Origin: Methylobacterium sp. J-088
GTDB taxonomy: Bacteria; Pseudomonadota; Alphaproteobacteria; Rhizobiales; Beijerinckiaceae
DNA: 64,000 bases
NCBI RefSeq assembly: GCF_022829295.1
Contig: NZ_JAKSYH010000049.1
Coordinates: 1-64,000 of the forward strand
Reading direction: 5' to 3'
Shown: piece by piece, positions 26,002 to 34,230 of the stretch
Layout of the letters: the number at the start of each line of letters is the position of its first letter
How positions within the stretch are numbered: the first letter of the stretch is position 1
Made by a program: the position numbers and the translations under genes
The notes under the pieces: generated by a model
Told to the model about the DNA's origin: nothing
The model's database searches: none
The model's input: the letters and a program-made list of their open reading frames with translations, nothing else

Positions 26002-27822
26002 TTACGCCGCGGAACGGCTGGCGACGTAGGGGCGCCAGCCACCGAACTGCGTGATGTCGACCGCACCGGTGACCCCCGCTGACTCCACCAGAAAACCCTT
26101 TGGCGCGGATCCGTCGGCGAGGCGCAGGGTGCCGATCGCGAGCGGTTCCGGGATGGCGGCCACGAAGGCCCCGAAGGCGGCTGGCGGCAGGGCCCAGACC
26201 TCCGTCTCGATCGCCCCCCCTTCGTCGCCGGCCACCCGGAGCAGTCCGGGTCGATGCGGCGGCCCGCCGGGTAGGGCGTAGAGGCGGTATTCCGGTCGGG
26301 TCGCCACGGTCCGCAGGTACCGGGCGCCGTGCGCGGCAAGTTCGTGGTTCAGCGGCAGGCCCGACAGATGCGCCCCAACGACCGCCAGCTCGATCTCGCC
26401 TGGCCGCGCCCGGACCGGCCCTGGGTCCGCGTCCGGAACCGGCGACTCCCCCGCGCCGATCCTGCCGGCAGACGCCGCGTGAAGGCGCGCACCCAGAGCG
26501 GCGAGGAGCCCGTCGGACCCGCGCGGCGCCAGCAGGGTGATCCCGGAGGGAAAACCGTCGGTGCGGGGCCGCCCCGGGACCGCGAGGGCACACCAGTCGA
26601 GCAGGTTGACGAAGTTGGTGTAGGTTCCGAGCTCGCTGTTGGGGCCGATCGGATCGGCGACCAAAGCAGCGCAGGTCTGCGGACGCGGATAGGTCGGCAC
26701 CGCGAGCAGGTCGACGCGCTCCCAGATCGCGTCCGCGTCCCGGCGCAGCTCCACAAGGCGGTAAAGGCCCCCGAAGGCGTCGGCGGCGCTGCAGCGCTCG
26801 GCGGCGGCGATCACGGCCCGCGTCGTCGAATGCAGGATCTCGGGGCGCGTCTCCATGATCGGTCGGATCGCCGCGTAGCGCTCGGCGACCCAGGGCCCGT
26901 CGTAAAGCAGGGCCGCGACGGCAAACATCGGCGCGAAATCAACTGGCGCGGCCGCCTCAGCGAGTGTTTCGAGATCAGCAATCGCCGCCGCGAAGGCCGC
27001 CTCCGAGAGGCCGTCGCCGCCGAAACGGAGGCTCGCCGCGTCCGGCAATCCGAGGCGCAGGCCCGGCGGGAGGCCGGCGGGCGCGGGCGGGACCGGCAAG
27101 GCCCGCGACCAGGGATCGGCGCTGTCGAAGCCCAGCATGGCCCGGAAGGCCGCATCGGCGTCGGCGACGGTGCCGGCAAAGACGGAGAGCGTGTCGAGGG
27201 TTCGGCAGGCCGGCAGCATCCCGCGGCTGGAGACCGCCCCGAGGGACGGCTTCAGCCCGACGATATTGTTGAGCGCCGCCGGCACCCGGCCAGAGCCCGC
27301 CGTGTCGGTCCCAAGCGCGAAGGTAACGATTCCGTGGGCCACCGCGACGGCCGAGCCGCTGCTGGAGCCGCCGGGCACGTAGGCTGGATCGATGGCGTTG
27401 CGCGGCGCCGGATAGGGCGTGCGCACGCCGACGAGACCGGTGGCGAACTGGTCGAGGTTGGTCTTGCCGATCAGGATCGCCCCGGCGGCCAGGAGCTGCC
27501 CCACCGCGGGCGCCGTCTCGGTCGGCGTATAGGCGAAGTCCGGACAGGCGGCGGTGGTCGGCAGGCCGGCCACGTCGATGTTGTCCTTGACGGCGAAGAG
27601 CACGCCCCAGAGCGGCATCGCCGCCGGGTCGAAGGGCGGGAGCGCTGCCGCGGCAGCCTGCGCCTCAGCCTCCGGTACCAGGGCGAGGAAGATGCCGGGA
27701 TCGTCCACCGCGGCGAGCCGGCGGTAAGCCTCGGCAACGACGGTGCGCGGGTCCTGGCCCGCGGCATAGGCCGCGTGCAGCGCGGGGATCGTCGGGAAGG
27801 GAGGCACGGTCAATCCTCGCAT
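26002..27822 (-). CDS. atzF: allophanate hydrolase AtzF
   Basis: A 606-residue amidase-signature enzyme. The catalytic Lys79 is in FAVKDNID, the cis-Ser in GGSSSGSA (about 154), and the nucleophile Ser177 in GTDTAGSGRVPA. After the amidase domain (about 1-440) comes the C-terminal domain typical of allophanate hydrolases, ending DITQFGGWRPYV. The enzyme splits allophanate (urea-1-carboxylate) into ammonia and CO2, the last step of urea amidolyase, cyanuric acid and biuret breakdown. It is the last gene of a five-gene unit with an ABC transporter and a PuuE-like deacetylase, 6 bases after the latter. No urea carboxylase gene is nearby. Confidence 0.92.
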   Translation of the reverse strand: MRGLTVPPFPTIPALHAAYAAGQDPRTVVAEAYRRLAAVDDPGIFLALVPEAEAQAAAAALPPFDPAAMPLWGVLFAVKDNIDVAGLPTTAACPDFAYTPTETAPAVGQLLAAGAILIGKTNLDQFATGLVGVRTPYPAPRNAIDPAYVPGGSSSGSAVAVAHGIVTFALGTDTAGSGRVPAALNNIVGLKPSLGAVSSRGMLPACRTLDTLSVFAGTVADADAAFRAMLGFDSADPWSRALPVPPAPAGLPPGLRLGLPDAASLRFGGDGLSEAAFAAAIADLETLAEAAAPVDFAPMFAVAALLYDGPWVAERYAAIRPIMETRPEILHSTTRAVIAAAERCSAADAFGGLYRLVELRRDADAIWERVDLLAVPTYPRPQTCAALVADPIGPNSELGTYTNFVNLLDWCALAVPGRPRTDGFPSGITLLAPRGSDGLLAALGARLHAASAGRIGAGESPVPDADPGPVRARPGEIELAVVGAHLSGLPLNHELAAHGARYLRTVATRPEYRLYALPGGPPHRPGLLRVAGDEGGAIETEVWALPPAAFGAFVAAIPEPLAIGTLRLADGSAPKGFLVESAGVTGAVDITQFGGWRPYVASRSAA

Positions 27823-27828
27823 CGAGGC

Positions 27829-28743
27829 TCAGGCTTCGTCGCCGGTGGCGCGATACCAGTCGAGGATCTCAGTCCCCTGCATGAAGACCACGTCGCTGCG
27901 CGCCAGGATGGCGTCGAGCAGCCGCTCCAGCAGGCCGATGCGGTGCGGGACGCCGGTGATGTAGGGGTGGATCGCAAAGCCCATCACTTTGGCGCCGCCC
28001 AGCGGGCCGGGACCCGCGGCCTCGGCGGCGAGGCGGTCGAGGTTGGCAAGCGCCCGCTCGACGAACTCGTCGGCCCTGTGGTGCTGGATGGCGAGCAACG
28101 GGATGTCGTTCAGCTCGACCGAGTAGGGGAGGGTGACGAGGTCGCCCGTCCGCGTCGATACCCGGCACGGGCGGTCGTCGACCACGAAGTCGCCGACGTA
28201 TTCGATGCCGGCCGCGTGCAGGTGGTCGGGCGTATCGAGCGTCTCGGTGAGGCCGGGCCCCAGCCAGCCGCGCGGCGGACGCCCCGTGAGTTCGGTGATC
28301 GCCGCGACGGTGCGAGCGATCATCTCGGGTTGGTCTTCGACCCGGTGGGTGGGGACTTGGTGGAAACCGTGGGCCATGAACTCCCAGTCGGCTGCGTGGG
28401 CGGCTTCGGCGATGCGGGGATAGGCCGTGCAGACCGAGCCGTTGATCGACAGGGTCGGGCGGATCCCGCGGCTCTCGAACGCCTCGAGAAAGCGCCAGAA
28501 GCCGACCCGCATCCCGTACTCGTGCCACGCCCAATTCGGGAGGTCGGGTAGCAGGCTTGCGGCGGTCGGCGGCACCAGGATCTGGCGCGGCATCGGATGG
28601 TCGATCAGCCAGTGCTCGACATTGACCACGGGCCAGACGGCGACGTGCTTGCCCCCGGGCAAGGTGTGCCGGGGCCGGTCGATGGCGGCGCGGTAGGCGA
28701 GGCGGTTCTCGGGCCGGCGGGGATCGTCGGGGGCCATGTCCAT
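27829..28743 (-). CDS. polysaccharide deacetylase family protein, PuuE-like amidohydrolase
   Basis: A 304-residue NodB-fold protein. The first metal motif of true deacetylases is replaced by PVVNVEHW, as in the PuuE/urate-catabolism branch. The segments LSINGSVCTAYP, FMAHGFHQVPTH and GFAIHPYITGVPHRIG follow that branch. PuuE-type proteins are proposed to open ring amides such as allantoin rather than to deacetylate sugars. Its coupling to AtzF (6-base gap) suggests that it produces, two or more steps earlier, a ureido compound leading to allophanate. Its start overlaps the ATPase stop by one base. The substrate is inferred only. Confidence 0.75.
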   Translation of the reverse strand: MDMAPDDPRRPENRLAYRAAIDRPRHTLPGGKHVAVWPVVNVEHWLIDHPMPRQILVPPTAASLLPDLPNWAWHEYGMRVGFWRFLEAFESRGIRPTLSINGSVCTAYPRIAEAAHAADWEFMAHGFHQVPTHRVEDQPEMIARTVAAITELTGRPPRGWLGPGLTETLDTPDHLHAAGIEYVGDFVVDDRPCRVSTRTGDLVTLPYSVELNDIPLLAIQHHRADEFVERALANLDRLAAEAAGPGPLGGAKVMGFAIHPYITGVPHRIGLLERLLDAILARSDVVFMQGTEILDWYRATGDEA

Positions 28744-29525
28744 CAGGCGGCCGCCCGCGGGGCGTGGTGGCTGTGGAGCTGGGCCGCCAACATCCGGCGC
28801 AGGTCGTTGAAGGCCGGGCTCGACACGTCGCGCCGCCGCACCAGCTCGACCGGATGGATCGTCTCAATCCGGCCGGGGCCGGGCGACATCATCACGATGC
28901 GATCGGCCAAAAAAATCGCCTCCTCGATCGCGTGCGTGACGAACAAGATCGTCAGACCCGTCCGCGACCAGAGGTCGAGCAATTCGTCCTGCAACCGCTC
29001 GCGGGTCATGGCGTCGAGCGCCCCGAAGGGCTCGTCCATCAACACCACCTCGGCCTCGTTGGCGAGCACCCGGGCGATGGCGACCCGCTGCTTCATCCCG
29101 CCCGAGAGCTGGTGCGGGTAGGCCTCGGCGAAGGACTGGAGACCCACGAGGGCGATGTAGCGCTCGGCGGTGTCGCGCACCTCGGCGGCGGGCCGCCCGC
29201 GCGCCTTCGGGCCGAAGCCGATATTGTCGCGCACGGTGAGCCACGGGAACAGGCCGTAATCCTGGAAGACCATGCCGCGGCTCGGTCCCGGTCCCGCGAT
29301 GGGCTTGCCCCACATCAGGGCCTCGCCGGAGGTCGGGGCTTCGAAACCGGCGGCGACCCGCAGCAGCGTCGACTTCCCGCAGCCCGAGGCGCCGAGCAGG
29401 CAGACAAACTCGCCCCGCGATACGGTGAGGTTCGCCTCGCGCAGAGCCTCGGTCCGCCGGCCGCCGGCCACGTAGGTCTTGGAGACCGCGCGCATGTCGA
29501 GGATCGGAATCGTGGGGTCAGCCAT
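28743..29525 (-). CDS. ABC transporter ATPase, NitT/TauT (SsuB/TauB) family
   Basis: A 260-residue ATPase with all motifs: Walker A LLGASGCGKSTLL, Q-loop MVFQDYGLFPW, signature LSGGMKQRVAIARVLA, Walker B VVLMDEPFGALD and switch FVTHAIEEAIFL. This family energises uptake of nitrate, taurine, sulfonates, pyrimidines and other small anions or heterocycles. It overlaps the permease gene upstream by 8 bases and the deacetylase gene downstream by 1 base, so the unit is translationally tight. Confidence 0.9.
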   Translation of the reverse strand: MADPTIPILDMRAVSKTYVAGGRRTEALREANLTVSRGEFVCLLGASGCGKSTLLRVAAGFEAPTSGEALMWGKPIAGPGPSRGMVFQDYGLFPWLTVRDNIGFGPKARGRPAAEVRDTAERYIALVGLQSFAEAYPHQLSGGMKQRVAIARVLANEAEVVLMDEPFGALDAMTRERLQDELLDLWSRTGLTILFVTHAIEEAIFLADRIVMMSPGPGRIETIHPVELVRRRDVSSPAFNDLRRMLAAQLHSHHAPRAAA

Positions 29526-30372
29526 GAGTGGGGCTCCAGGCGAGCAGCCGGCGGCCCAGCTGCATGACCAGCCAGTCCGAGACGAAGCCCGCGACCCCGA
29601 TCACCGCCATGCCGCAGATCACGATCTCGGTGCGCGAGAGCTGGCGCGCCTCCATGATGATCGCGCCGAGACCGGTCTGGACGCCGGTCATCTCGCCGAC
29701 CACGATCACCACCCAGGCGAAGCCGAGGCCGAGGCGCAGGCCGGTGAAGATCGACGGCAGGGCTGCCGGCAGCACCACGCGGACGAACTGCGCCGGACCG
29801 GTGCAGCCCAGCATCGCCGCCGCCTCGAACAGGCGTGGCTCCACCGACCGCACGCCGAACACGGTGTTGACCAGGATCGGGTAGAACGCCCCGAGAAACA
29901 CGAGGAAGAAGGCCGAGCGGGGTCCCAGGCCGAACAGGATCATGGCGAGCGGCAGCCACGCGGTCACCGGTACGGGTCGCAGCACCTGCAGGACCGGATC
30001 GAGCAACGCCCGGATCAGCGGAACGCGGCCGATCAGCAGGCCGAGCGGCAGGGCGGCGGCGGCGGCCAGCGCGAAGCCGCCGTAGACGCGGCTCAGCGAG
30101 GCCGCGAGATGGGTCCAGAGCGTGCCGCTGAACGCGTCGTCGTTGATGCCGCCGAATGCGAGGTCCTGCAATTCCGCCCAGACGTCCGCCGGCGGCGGGA
30201 TCAGGCTGTAGGGCCGGCCCGCGGTGGTGACCTGCCAGAGCGCGAGCAGCAGAGCCGGCACCACGCAGGCCAGGGCCAGCCGGCGCAGGCCGGCGAATCG
30301 GAGGCCGCCCCGTCGCGGGGCGGAGGCCGGCGCCGCCGCCGGCAGCGCGCCGGCCTCGATCCCGGTGCTCAC
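29518..30372 (-). CDS. ABC transporter permease, NitT/TauT family
   Basis: A 284-residue inner-membrane protein from a GTG at 30372 that overlaps the binding-protein stop by 4 bases. About six helices are visible. The permease EAA-type loop is LFEAAAMLGCTGPAQFVRVVLP, followed by LPSIFTGLRLGLGFAWVVIV. It forms the channel of the first NitT/TauT-type importer. The same frame stays open upstream into the binding-protein gene, but only the part from 30372 has the permease sequence. Confidence 0.88.
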   Translation of the reverse strand: MSTGIEAGALPAAAPASAPRRGGLRFAGLRRLALACVVPALLLALWQVTTAGRPYSLIPPPADVWAELQDLAFGGINDDAFSGTLWTHLAASLSRVYGGFALAAAAALPLGLLIGRVPLIRALLDPVLQVLRPVPVTAWLPLAMILFGLGPRSAFFLVFLGAFYPILVNTVFGVRSVEPRLFEAAAMLGCTGPAQFVRVVLPAALPSIFTGLRLGLGFAWVVIVVGEMTGVQTGLGAIIMEARQLSRTEIVICGMAVIGVAGFVSDWLVMQLGRRLLAWSPTHG

Positions 30373-31319
30373 GCCCGCCCCATCGCGTCGACGAAAAGGG
30401 TGTCGATGAAGCCGGGCTCGGGCAGCCGCTTGATCTGCTTGAGCGCCAGCATGTGCTGCGCGTAGGCGTGCGCCTGCCGGACCTCGTCCGGCCCGAGGCG
30501 CCAGGTCAGCTCGACGTTCGGGGCCGACAGTTCCAGCGCATCGCGCTTCTGGCCGAGCTTGGCCACCGCCATGGCGATCATCGCGTTGCGGTCGCCGGCC
30601 GCGAAGTCGGTGGCCTTGCGGTGAATCTCCAGCATGGTCCGGACGAGGTCCGGCCGCTCGGCCAGCGTGTCGCGGTGGGCGCCGAACACCATGTTGAGGG
30701 CGCCCATCTCGGTGCCGTAGGGGTACTCGACGAGCTGGCCGACGCCCGAGGCGAGGCTGACGCCGGGCCCCGGCTCGGCGCCGACATAGGCATCGACATC
30801 GCCGCGGGCGAGCGCGATGTGCATCTCCGAGAAGGAGATCCGCACCGGCGTGATGTCCTTCACGGACAGCCCCTCCATGCGCATCCGCTCCAGGACGAAC
30901 ACCTCCTGGGTGCTGCCGGGCCAGATCGCGACCCGCTTGCCGCGCAGGTCCTTGATGGCGTGGATGTCGGAACCCTTCTTGGCGATCACCGCCATGCCGC
31001 GGTTGCAGGTGGAGGCGATCACCACGAGCGGCTCGCCGGCGGCGGCGCCCAGCGTGGCGGCGGCGATGCCGAAGGTTCCGAAATCCACCGATTTGGTGAC
31101 CACGGCGTTCTTGCACTCGGTCGGGCTCTCGAACGGCACGACCTCGACGGTCACGCCCGCGGGGGTGAAGCGCTCGTAGAAGCTCGGCGCGATCGAGTGG
31201 ATCAGCTTGAGGGAGCCCATCCGGATCGTCACGGGCGTCCCCGCGGCGCGGGCTCGCGACAGCGGACCGAGGGCGAGGCCGGCCCCGAGACCGGCCAGGA
31301 GGGTACGGCGTCGGATCAT
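30369..31319 (-). CDS. ABC transporter substrate-binding protein, NitT/TauT family, Tat-exported
   Basis: A 316-residue protein from the ATG at 31319, which gives MIRRRTLLAGLGAGLALGP, a twin-arginine-like signal ending near ARAA. The mature part has the NMT1/SsuA-like fold: IRMGSLKLIHSIAPSFYE, VDFGTFGIAAATLGAAAG, KDLRGKRVAIWPGSTQEV and YVGAEPGPGVSLASG. It captures the substrate in the periplasm. Sequence does not tell which, but the downstream AtzF and PuuE-like enzymes suggest a ureido or N-heterocyclic compound. Lead gene of the unit, divergent from a LysR regulator. Confidence 0.88.
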   Translation of the reverse strand: MIRRRTLLAGLGAGLALGPLSRARAAGTPVTIRMGSLKLIHSIAPSFYERFTPAGVTVEVVPFESPTECKNAVVTKSVDFGTFGIAAATLGAAAGEPLVVIASTCNRGMAVIAKKGSDIHAIKDLRGKRVAIWPGSTQEVFVLERMRMEGLSVKDITPVRISFSEMHIALARGDVDAYVGAEPGPGVSLASGVGQLVEYPYGTEMGALNMVFGAHRDTLAERPDLVRTMLEIHRKATDFAAGDRNAMIAMAVAKLGQKRDALELSAPNVELTWRLGPDEVRQAHAYAQHMLALKQIKRLPEPGFIDTLFVDAMGRA

Positions 31320-31400
31320 CGAACGGCTCCTGCAGGGTCCTGATGCCACGAAGCTAGGTGCACCCCCTGTTGCAAGGAAGTGCTATTTTCTGAGCGTGTT

Positions 31401-31417
31401 GTTGCATTTTATGCAAC
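31401..31417. promoter_or_regulatory. LysR-type operator palindrome
   Basis: GTTGCA-tttta-TGCAAC is a perfect 6-bp inverted repeat containing the LysR consensus shape T-N11-A (TGCATTTTATGCA, 31403-31415). It lies between the divergent ABC unit (start 31319) and the lysR gene (start 31436). It is the likely recognition site of that regulator. Confidence 0.7.
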
Positions 31418-31435
31418 GGGGCGTACGATGAGGGC

Positions 31436-32332
31436 GTGAAGCATCTGCGCACCGTCACCTACGTCGCCGAGGTCGCGCGGGCCGGCTCGATCCGGCGCGC
31501 CGCGGAGCGGCTGAACCTGACGCCCTCGGCGTTGACGCGGCAGATCCAGGATCTCGAATACGAGCTCGGCACGCCGATCTTCGAGCGTCTGCCGCAGGGC
31601 ATGCGGCTCAACGCAGCCGGCGAACTCTTCGCGCGGCACATCCGCGACCAAGCCGCGGACCTCGACCGCGTGCGCTCGCAGATCGCCGATCTGTCGGGGG
31701 TGCGCCGGGGTCACGTGTCGCTCGCCTGCAGCCAGGCTTTCGTCACGCAGGTGGTGCCCGAGGAGGTCGAGGCCTACCGGGCCCGGTTTCCCCAGGTCGG
31801 CTTCATGGTCCAGGTCCGCGACCATGCGCAGGCCGTGACGGCCCTGGCGGCGTTCGAGGCCGATCTCGCCCTGATCCTGCAACCGCCGCCCTCGGCCGAG
31901 CTGCATCCGCTGTTCTCCGGACACCAGATCCTCTGCGCGCTGATGCGCACAGGGCATCCGCTGGCGTCGGAGACCGGGCCGGTCCGGCTGCGCGACTGCC
32001 TCGGCCATGCCCTGGCCCTGCCCGACCACTCGCTCGCCATCCGCCATCACATCGCGCACGCGCTGGCCCGGCGTGGGGTCGAACTCCGGCCGGTCGTCGA
32101 GTCGGGGTCGCTGGAATTCCTGCGCAACCTCGTCCTGCGCGAGGATCTCGTCAGCCTGCAGATCCCGAGCGGCATTCCCCAGGATCCGCGCCTGCACAGC
32201 CGCCCGATCGACCTCCGCGACTTGACGCCGATGACCCTGGTCCTCGCGCAGTTGCGCGGGCGATCGCTCTCGGTCGCGGCGGCGAAGTTCGCCGATCAGC
32301 TTGTCGTTCGGCTCAATCGGGAACCGGTCTGA
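31436..32332 (+). CDS. LysR family transcriptional regulator
   Basis: A 298-residue regulator from a GTG at 31436. The N-terminal helix-turn-helix is canonical (VARAGSIRRAAERLNLTPSA, then LTRQIQDLEYELGTPIFERL), and the C-terminal effector domain starts near residue 90 with GHVSLACSQAF. It diverges from the ABC-deacetylase-AtzF unit and presumably activates it when its inducer, perhaps the transported compound or a product, is present. Confidence 0.92.
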   Translation: MKHLRTVTYVAEVARAGSIRRAAERLNLTPSALTRQIQDLEYELGTPIFERLPQGMRLNAAGELFARHIRDQAADLDRVRSQIADLSGVRRGHVSLACSQAFVTQVVPEEVEAYRARFPQVGFMVQVRDHAQAVTALAAFEADLALILQPPPSAELHPLFSGHQILCALMRTGHPLASETGPVRLRDCLGHALALPDHSLAIRHHIAHALARRGVELRPVVESGSLEFLRNLVLREDLVSLQIPSGIPQDPRLHSRPIDLRDLTPMTLVLAQLRGRSLSVAAAKFADQLVVRLNREPV

Positions 32333-32635
32333 CGTGGCGCACGGTCAGAGGCCGCCGCCTGCGCGATCCGCCCGAGCGGCTACAAATCCCCTGCGCCGTG
32401 CTGCGCGTGCCGACCACGCTGTTGCGGACGGCCGGCCGGGTCGCCGGCCGGTTGCCGCCCGAAGACCCATGCCACGTCTTGTCAGCCGGATGCGCCGTCG
32501 AAGTCTTGTATCCCCACCGTGCTGAGCAAGCGGGAGCGTCCTCAGTCCGGGACGATTTTGGACAAAGCACCGGCGTTGCCCTTATGTGAGCCAAGATACA
32601 CGGCTCGTCCGTCGGGCTCAGCGAGCGGAGCCAGT
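32333..32635. other. intergenic, nothing recognised
   Basis: About 300 bases between lysR and the protease gene. Frames here have no recognisable sequence. A longer in-frame extension of the protease exists to 32519, but it precedes the signal peptide and is unlikely to be translated. Confidence 0.4.
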
Positions 32636-33481
32636 ATGGGCCCGGTTTCCAGAAGCTTGGCCTGCGCGGTGCTGAGCCTTGTCGCGACATCGGCGCCGCA
32701 TGCGCAAACCTTGGTCCAGCCGCTGCCGCAGGCGCCGACGCCCGATCTCGATCCCCGGGTCTGGCCCCTGAGCGCCGTGGGCAAGTTGAACGTCGTGACG
32801 GGGCCTGGAAGTCGGAAATACTGCACGGCCACGCTCGTCGGACCGCGCCATGTACTCACGGCCGCCCATTGCCTCTGGGATGGGGCACGGCAGCGTTGGG
32901 TCGATGCGGCTGGCGTTCACTTTGTCGCCGGCTACGAGCAGGGACGCTACACCGCGCATTCGATCGCCAGGGCCTACACGAAACCGGACGCGTACCGGTT
33001 CGGTACGAGCCGGGAGGACCTCAGTCGCGACTGGGCCGTGGTGGAGCTGGCCGAGCCACTATCCCTGAAGCCGCTGGGCCTCAGCCAAGCCATCGGCCCG
33101 GACACCCGAGCGACGACGCTGACGGGCATCGTTCACGCGGGCTACAAATCCTACGCGAACCAGATCATCAGCGTGGAGCACGGCTGCCGAGCCCGTTACG
33201 AACCCGCCACCCTGCCGCTCCTCGATCATTTCTGCCCGGTCGTGCCGGGCGAATCCGGCTCGGCGTTGATCCTGCAGGACGGCGAGCCTGGGATCGTCGG
33301 CATCCTCGTGGCCGGTTCGCGGACAGGTACCTCGATCGCGGTGCCGGTCAGCAGCTTTCGGACAACGGTCGAGGCCGCCCTGAAGAGCGTGGTGCCGGAC
33401 AGGGATGCGGCTGCGAAGCCCGCCCCAACCCGCCGATCGGAAGGCCCATCCCCTGCGGCGGTCCGGGTGCCAGCGCGATGA
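32636..33481 (+). CDS. secreted trypsin-like serine protease (S1 family)
   Basis: A 281-residue protein from the ATG at 32636, opening with a Sec signal peptide that ends at PHAQ (about residue 24). The triad is visible: His78 in VLTAAHC, Asp132 in SRDWAVVEL, and Ser207 in VPGESGSAL. The usual GDSGGP is changed to GESGSA. The Cys pair around His78 is kept. It probably works in the periplasm or outside. Its TGA overlaps the ATG of the next gene, an unusual pairing with a dehydrogenase. Confidence 0.85.
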   Translation: MGPVSRSLACAVLSLVATSAPHAQTLVQPLPQAPTPDLDPRVWPLSAVGKLNVVTGPGSRKYCTATLVGPRHVLTAAHCLWDGARQRWVDAAGVHFVAGYEQGRYTAHSIARAYTKPDAYRFGTSREDLSRDWAVVELAEPLSLKPLGLSQAIGPDTRATTLTGIVHAGYKSYANQIISVEHGCRARYEPATLPLLDHFCPVVPGESGSALILQDGEPGIVGILVAGSRTGTSIAVPVSSFRTTVEAALKSVVPDRDAAAKPAPTRRSEGPSPAAVRVPAR

Positions 33482-34206
33482 CCATTTCGGCCTCGACCAG
33501 CGCGGTCGTGATCGGCGCGTCCGGCGGCATCGGCCAGGCCCTGGTGTCCCGGCTCGCCGTGAGCGAAGCCTATGCGCCGGTCTTCGCGCTCTCCCGATCG
33601 CAGCCGCCATGCCCGCACGGCGTCCGCACCCAGGCGATCGACATCGGCGACGAGGCATCGATCGCAGCAGCTGCGGCCAAGGTCGGTGAGGCCGGACCCG
33701 TTGGCCTCATCGTCGTCGCGACCGGCATCCTGCACCGGGATGGCGTCTTGCCGGAGAAGACGTTCAAGGCGCTCGATCCCGCCACGATGGCCGCCGTCTT
33801 CGCGATCAACACGATCGGCCCCGCCCTCGTCGCCAAGCATTTCGTCCCGCTGCTGGCGCGGACGGGACGGTGCGTGTTCGCTGCGTTGTCGGCGCGGGTC
33901 GGATCGATCGAGGACAATCGGCTTGGCGGCTGGTACGCCTATCGCGCCTCGAAGGCGGCCCTGAACCAGATCCTGCGGACCCTCTCGATCGAGGTCGCCC
34001 GCAACCGGCCGGACGCGATCGTCGTCGGCCTGCATCCGGGCACGGTCGCCTCCAACCTGTCGCGCCCCTTCCGACCGGACCCGCAGGCCGAGGGCGTCCT
34101 GCAACCCGACGAGAGCGCGGCGCATCTCCTGCGCGTGCTCGACACCCTCGACGTGAGGGATACGGGCGGCGTCTTCGCCTGGGACGGGGCGCGCGTTCCG
34201 GCTTGA
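33478..34206 (+). CDS. short-chain dehydrogenase/reductase
   Basis: A 242-residue SDR. Cofactor motif VVIGASGGIGQALVSRL is at the N-terminus, and the catalytic Tyr-x-x-x-Lys is in YAYRASKAALNQIL. The ending (LRVLDTLDVRDTGGVFAWDG) resembles the C-factor-like SDR group. It reduces or oxidises an unknown carbonyl/alcohol with NAD(P) in the cytoplasm. The ATG overlaps the protease stop (ATGA), so translation is coupled. It converges with the flavin monooxygenase gene 24 bases away. Confidence 0.88.
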   Translation: MTISASTSAVVIGASGGIGQALVSRLAVSEAYAPVFALSRSQPPCPHGVRTQAIDIGDEASIAAAAAKVGEAGPVGLIVVATGILHRDGVLPEKTFKALDPATMAAVFAINTIGPALVAKHFVPLLARTGRCVFAALSARVGSIEDNRLGGWYAYRASKAALNQILRTLSIEVARNRPDAIVVGLHPGTVASNLSRPFRPDPQAEGVLQPDESAAHLLRVLDTLDVRDTGGVFAWDGARVPA

Positions 34207-34230
34207 AGCTGTGCCCGATCGCGGCCCGAA

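Noticed and set aside
26329-28551. A 740-codon open frame on the plus strand
   Set aside because: It is antisense to atzF and the deacetylase gene. It is Arg/Gly-rich without any recognisable domain, as expected for a shadow frame in very GC-rich DNA.
29518-31116. A single 532-codon minus-strand frame that would fuse the binding-protein region to the permease
   Set aside because: Upstream of 30372 the frame is only a shadow of the binding-protein gene, whose real frame runs 30369-31319. The permease begins at GTG 30372.
31436-32332. The LysR protein as regulator of the protease and SDR to its right
   Set aside because: The palindrome lies on the other side, in the divergent promoter with the ABC unit, and about 300 bases separate lysR from the protease gene.
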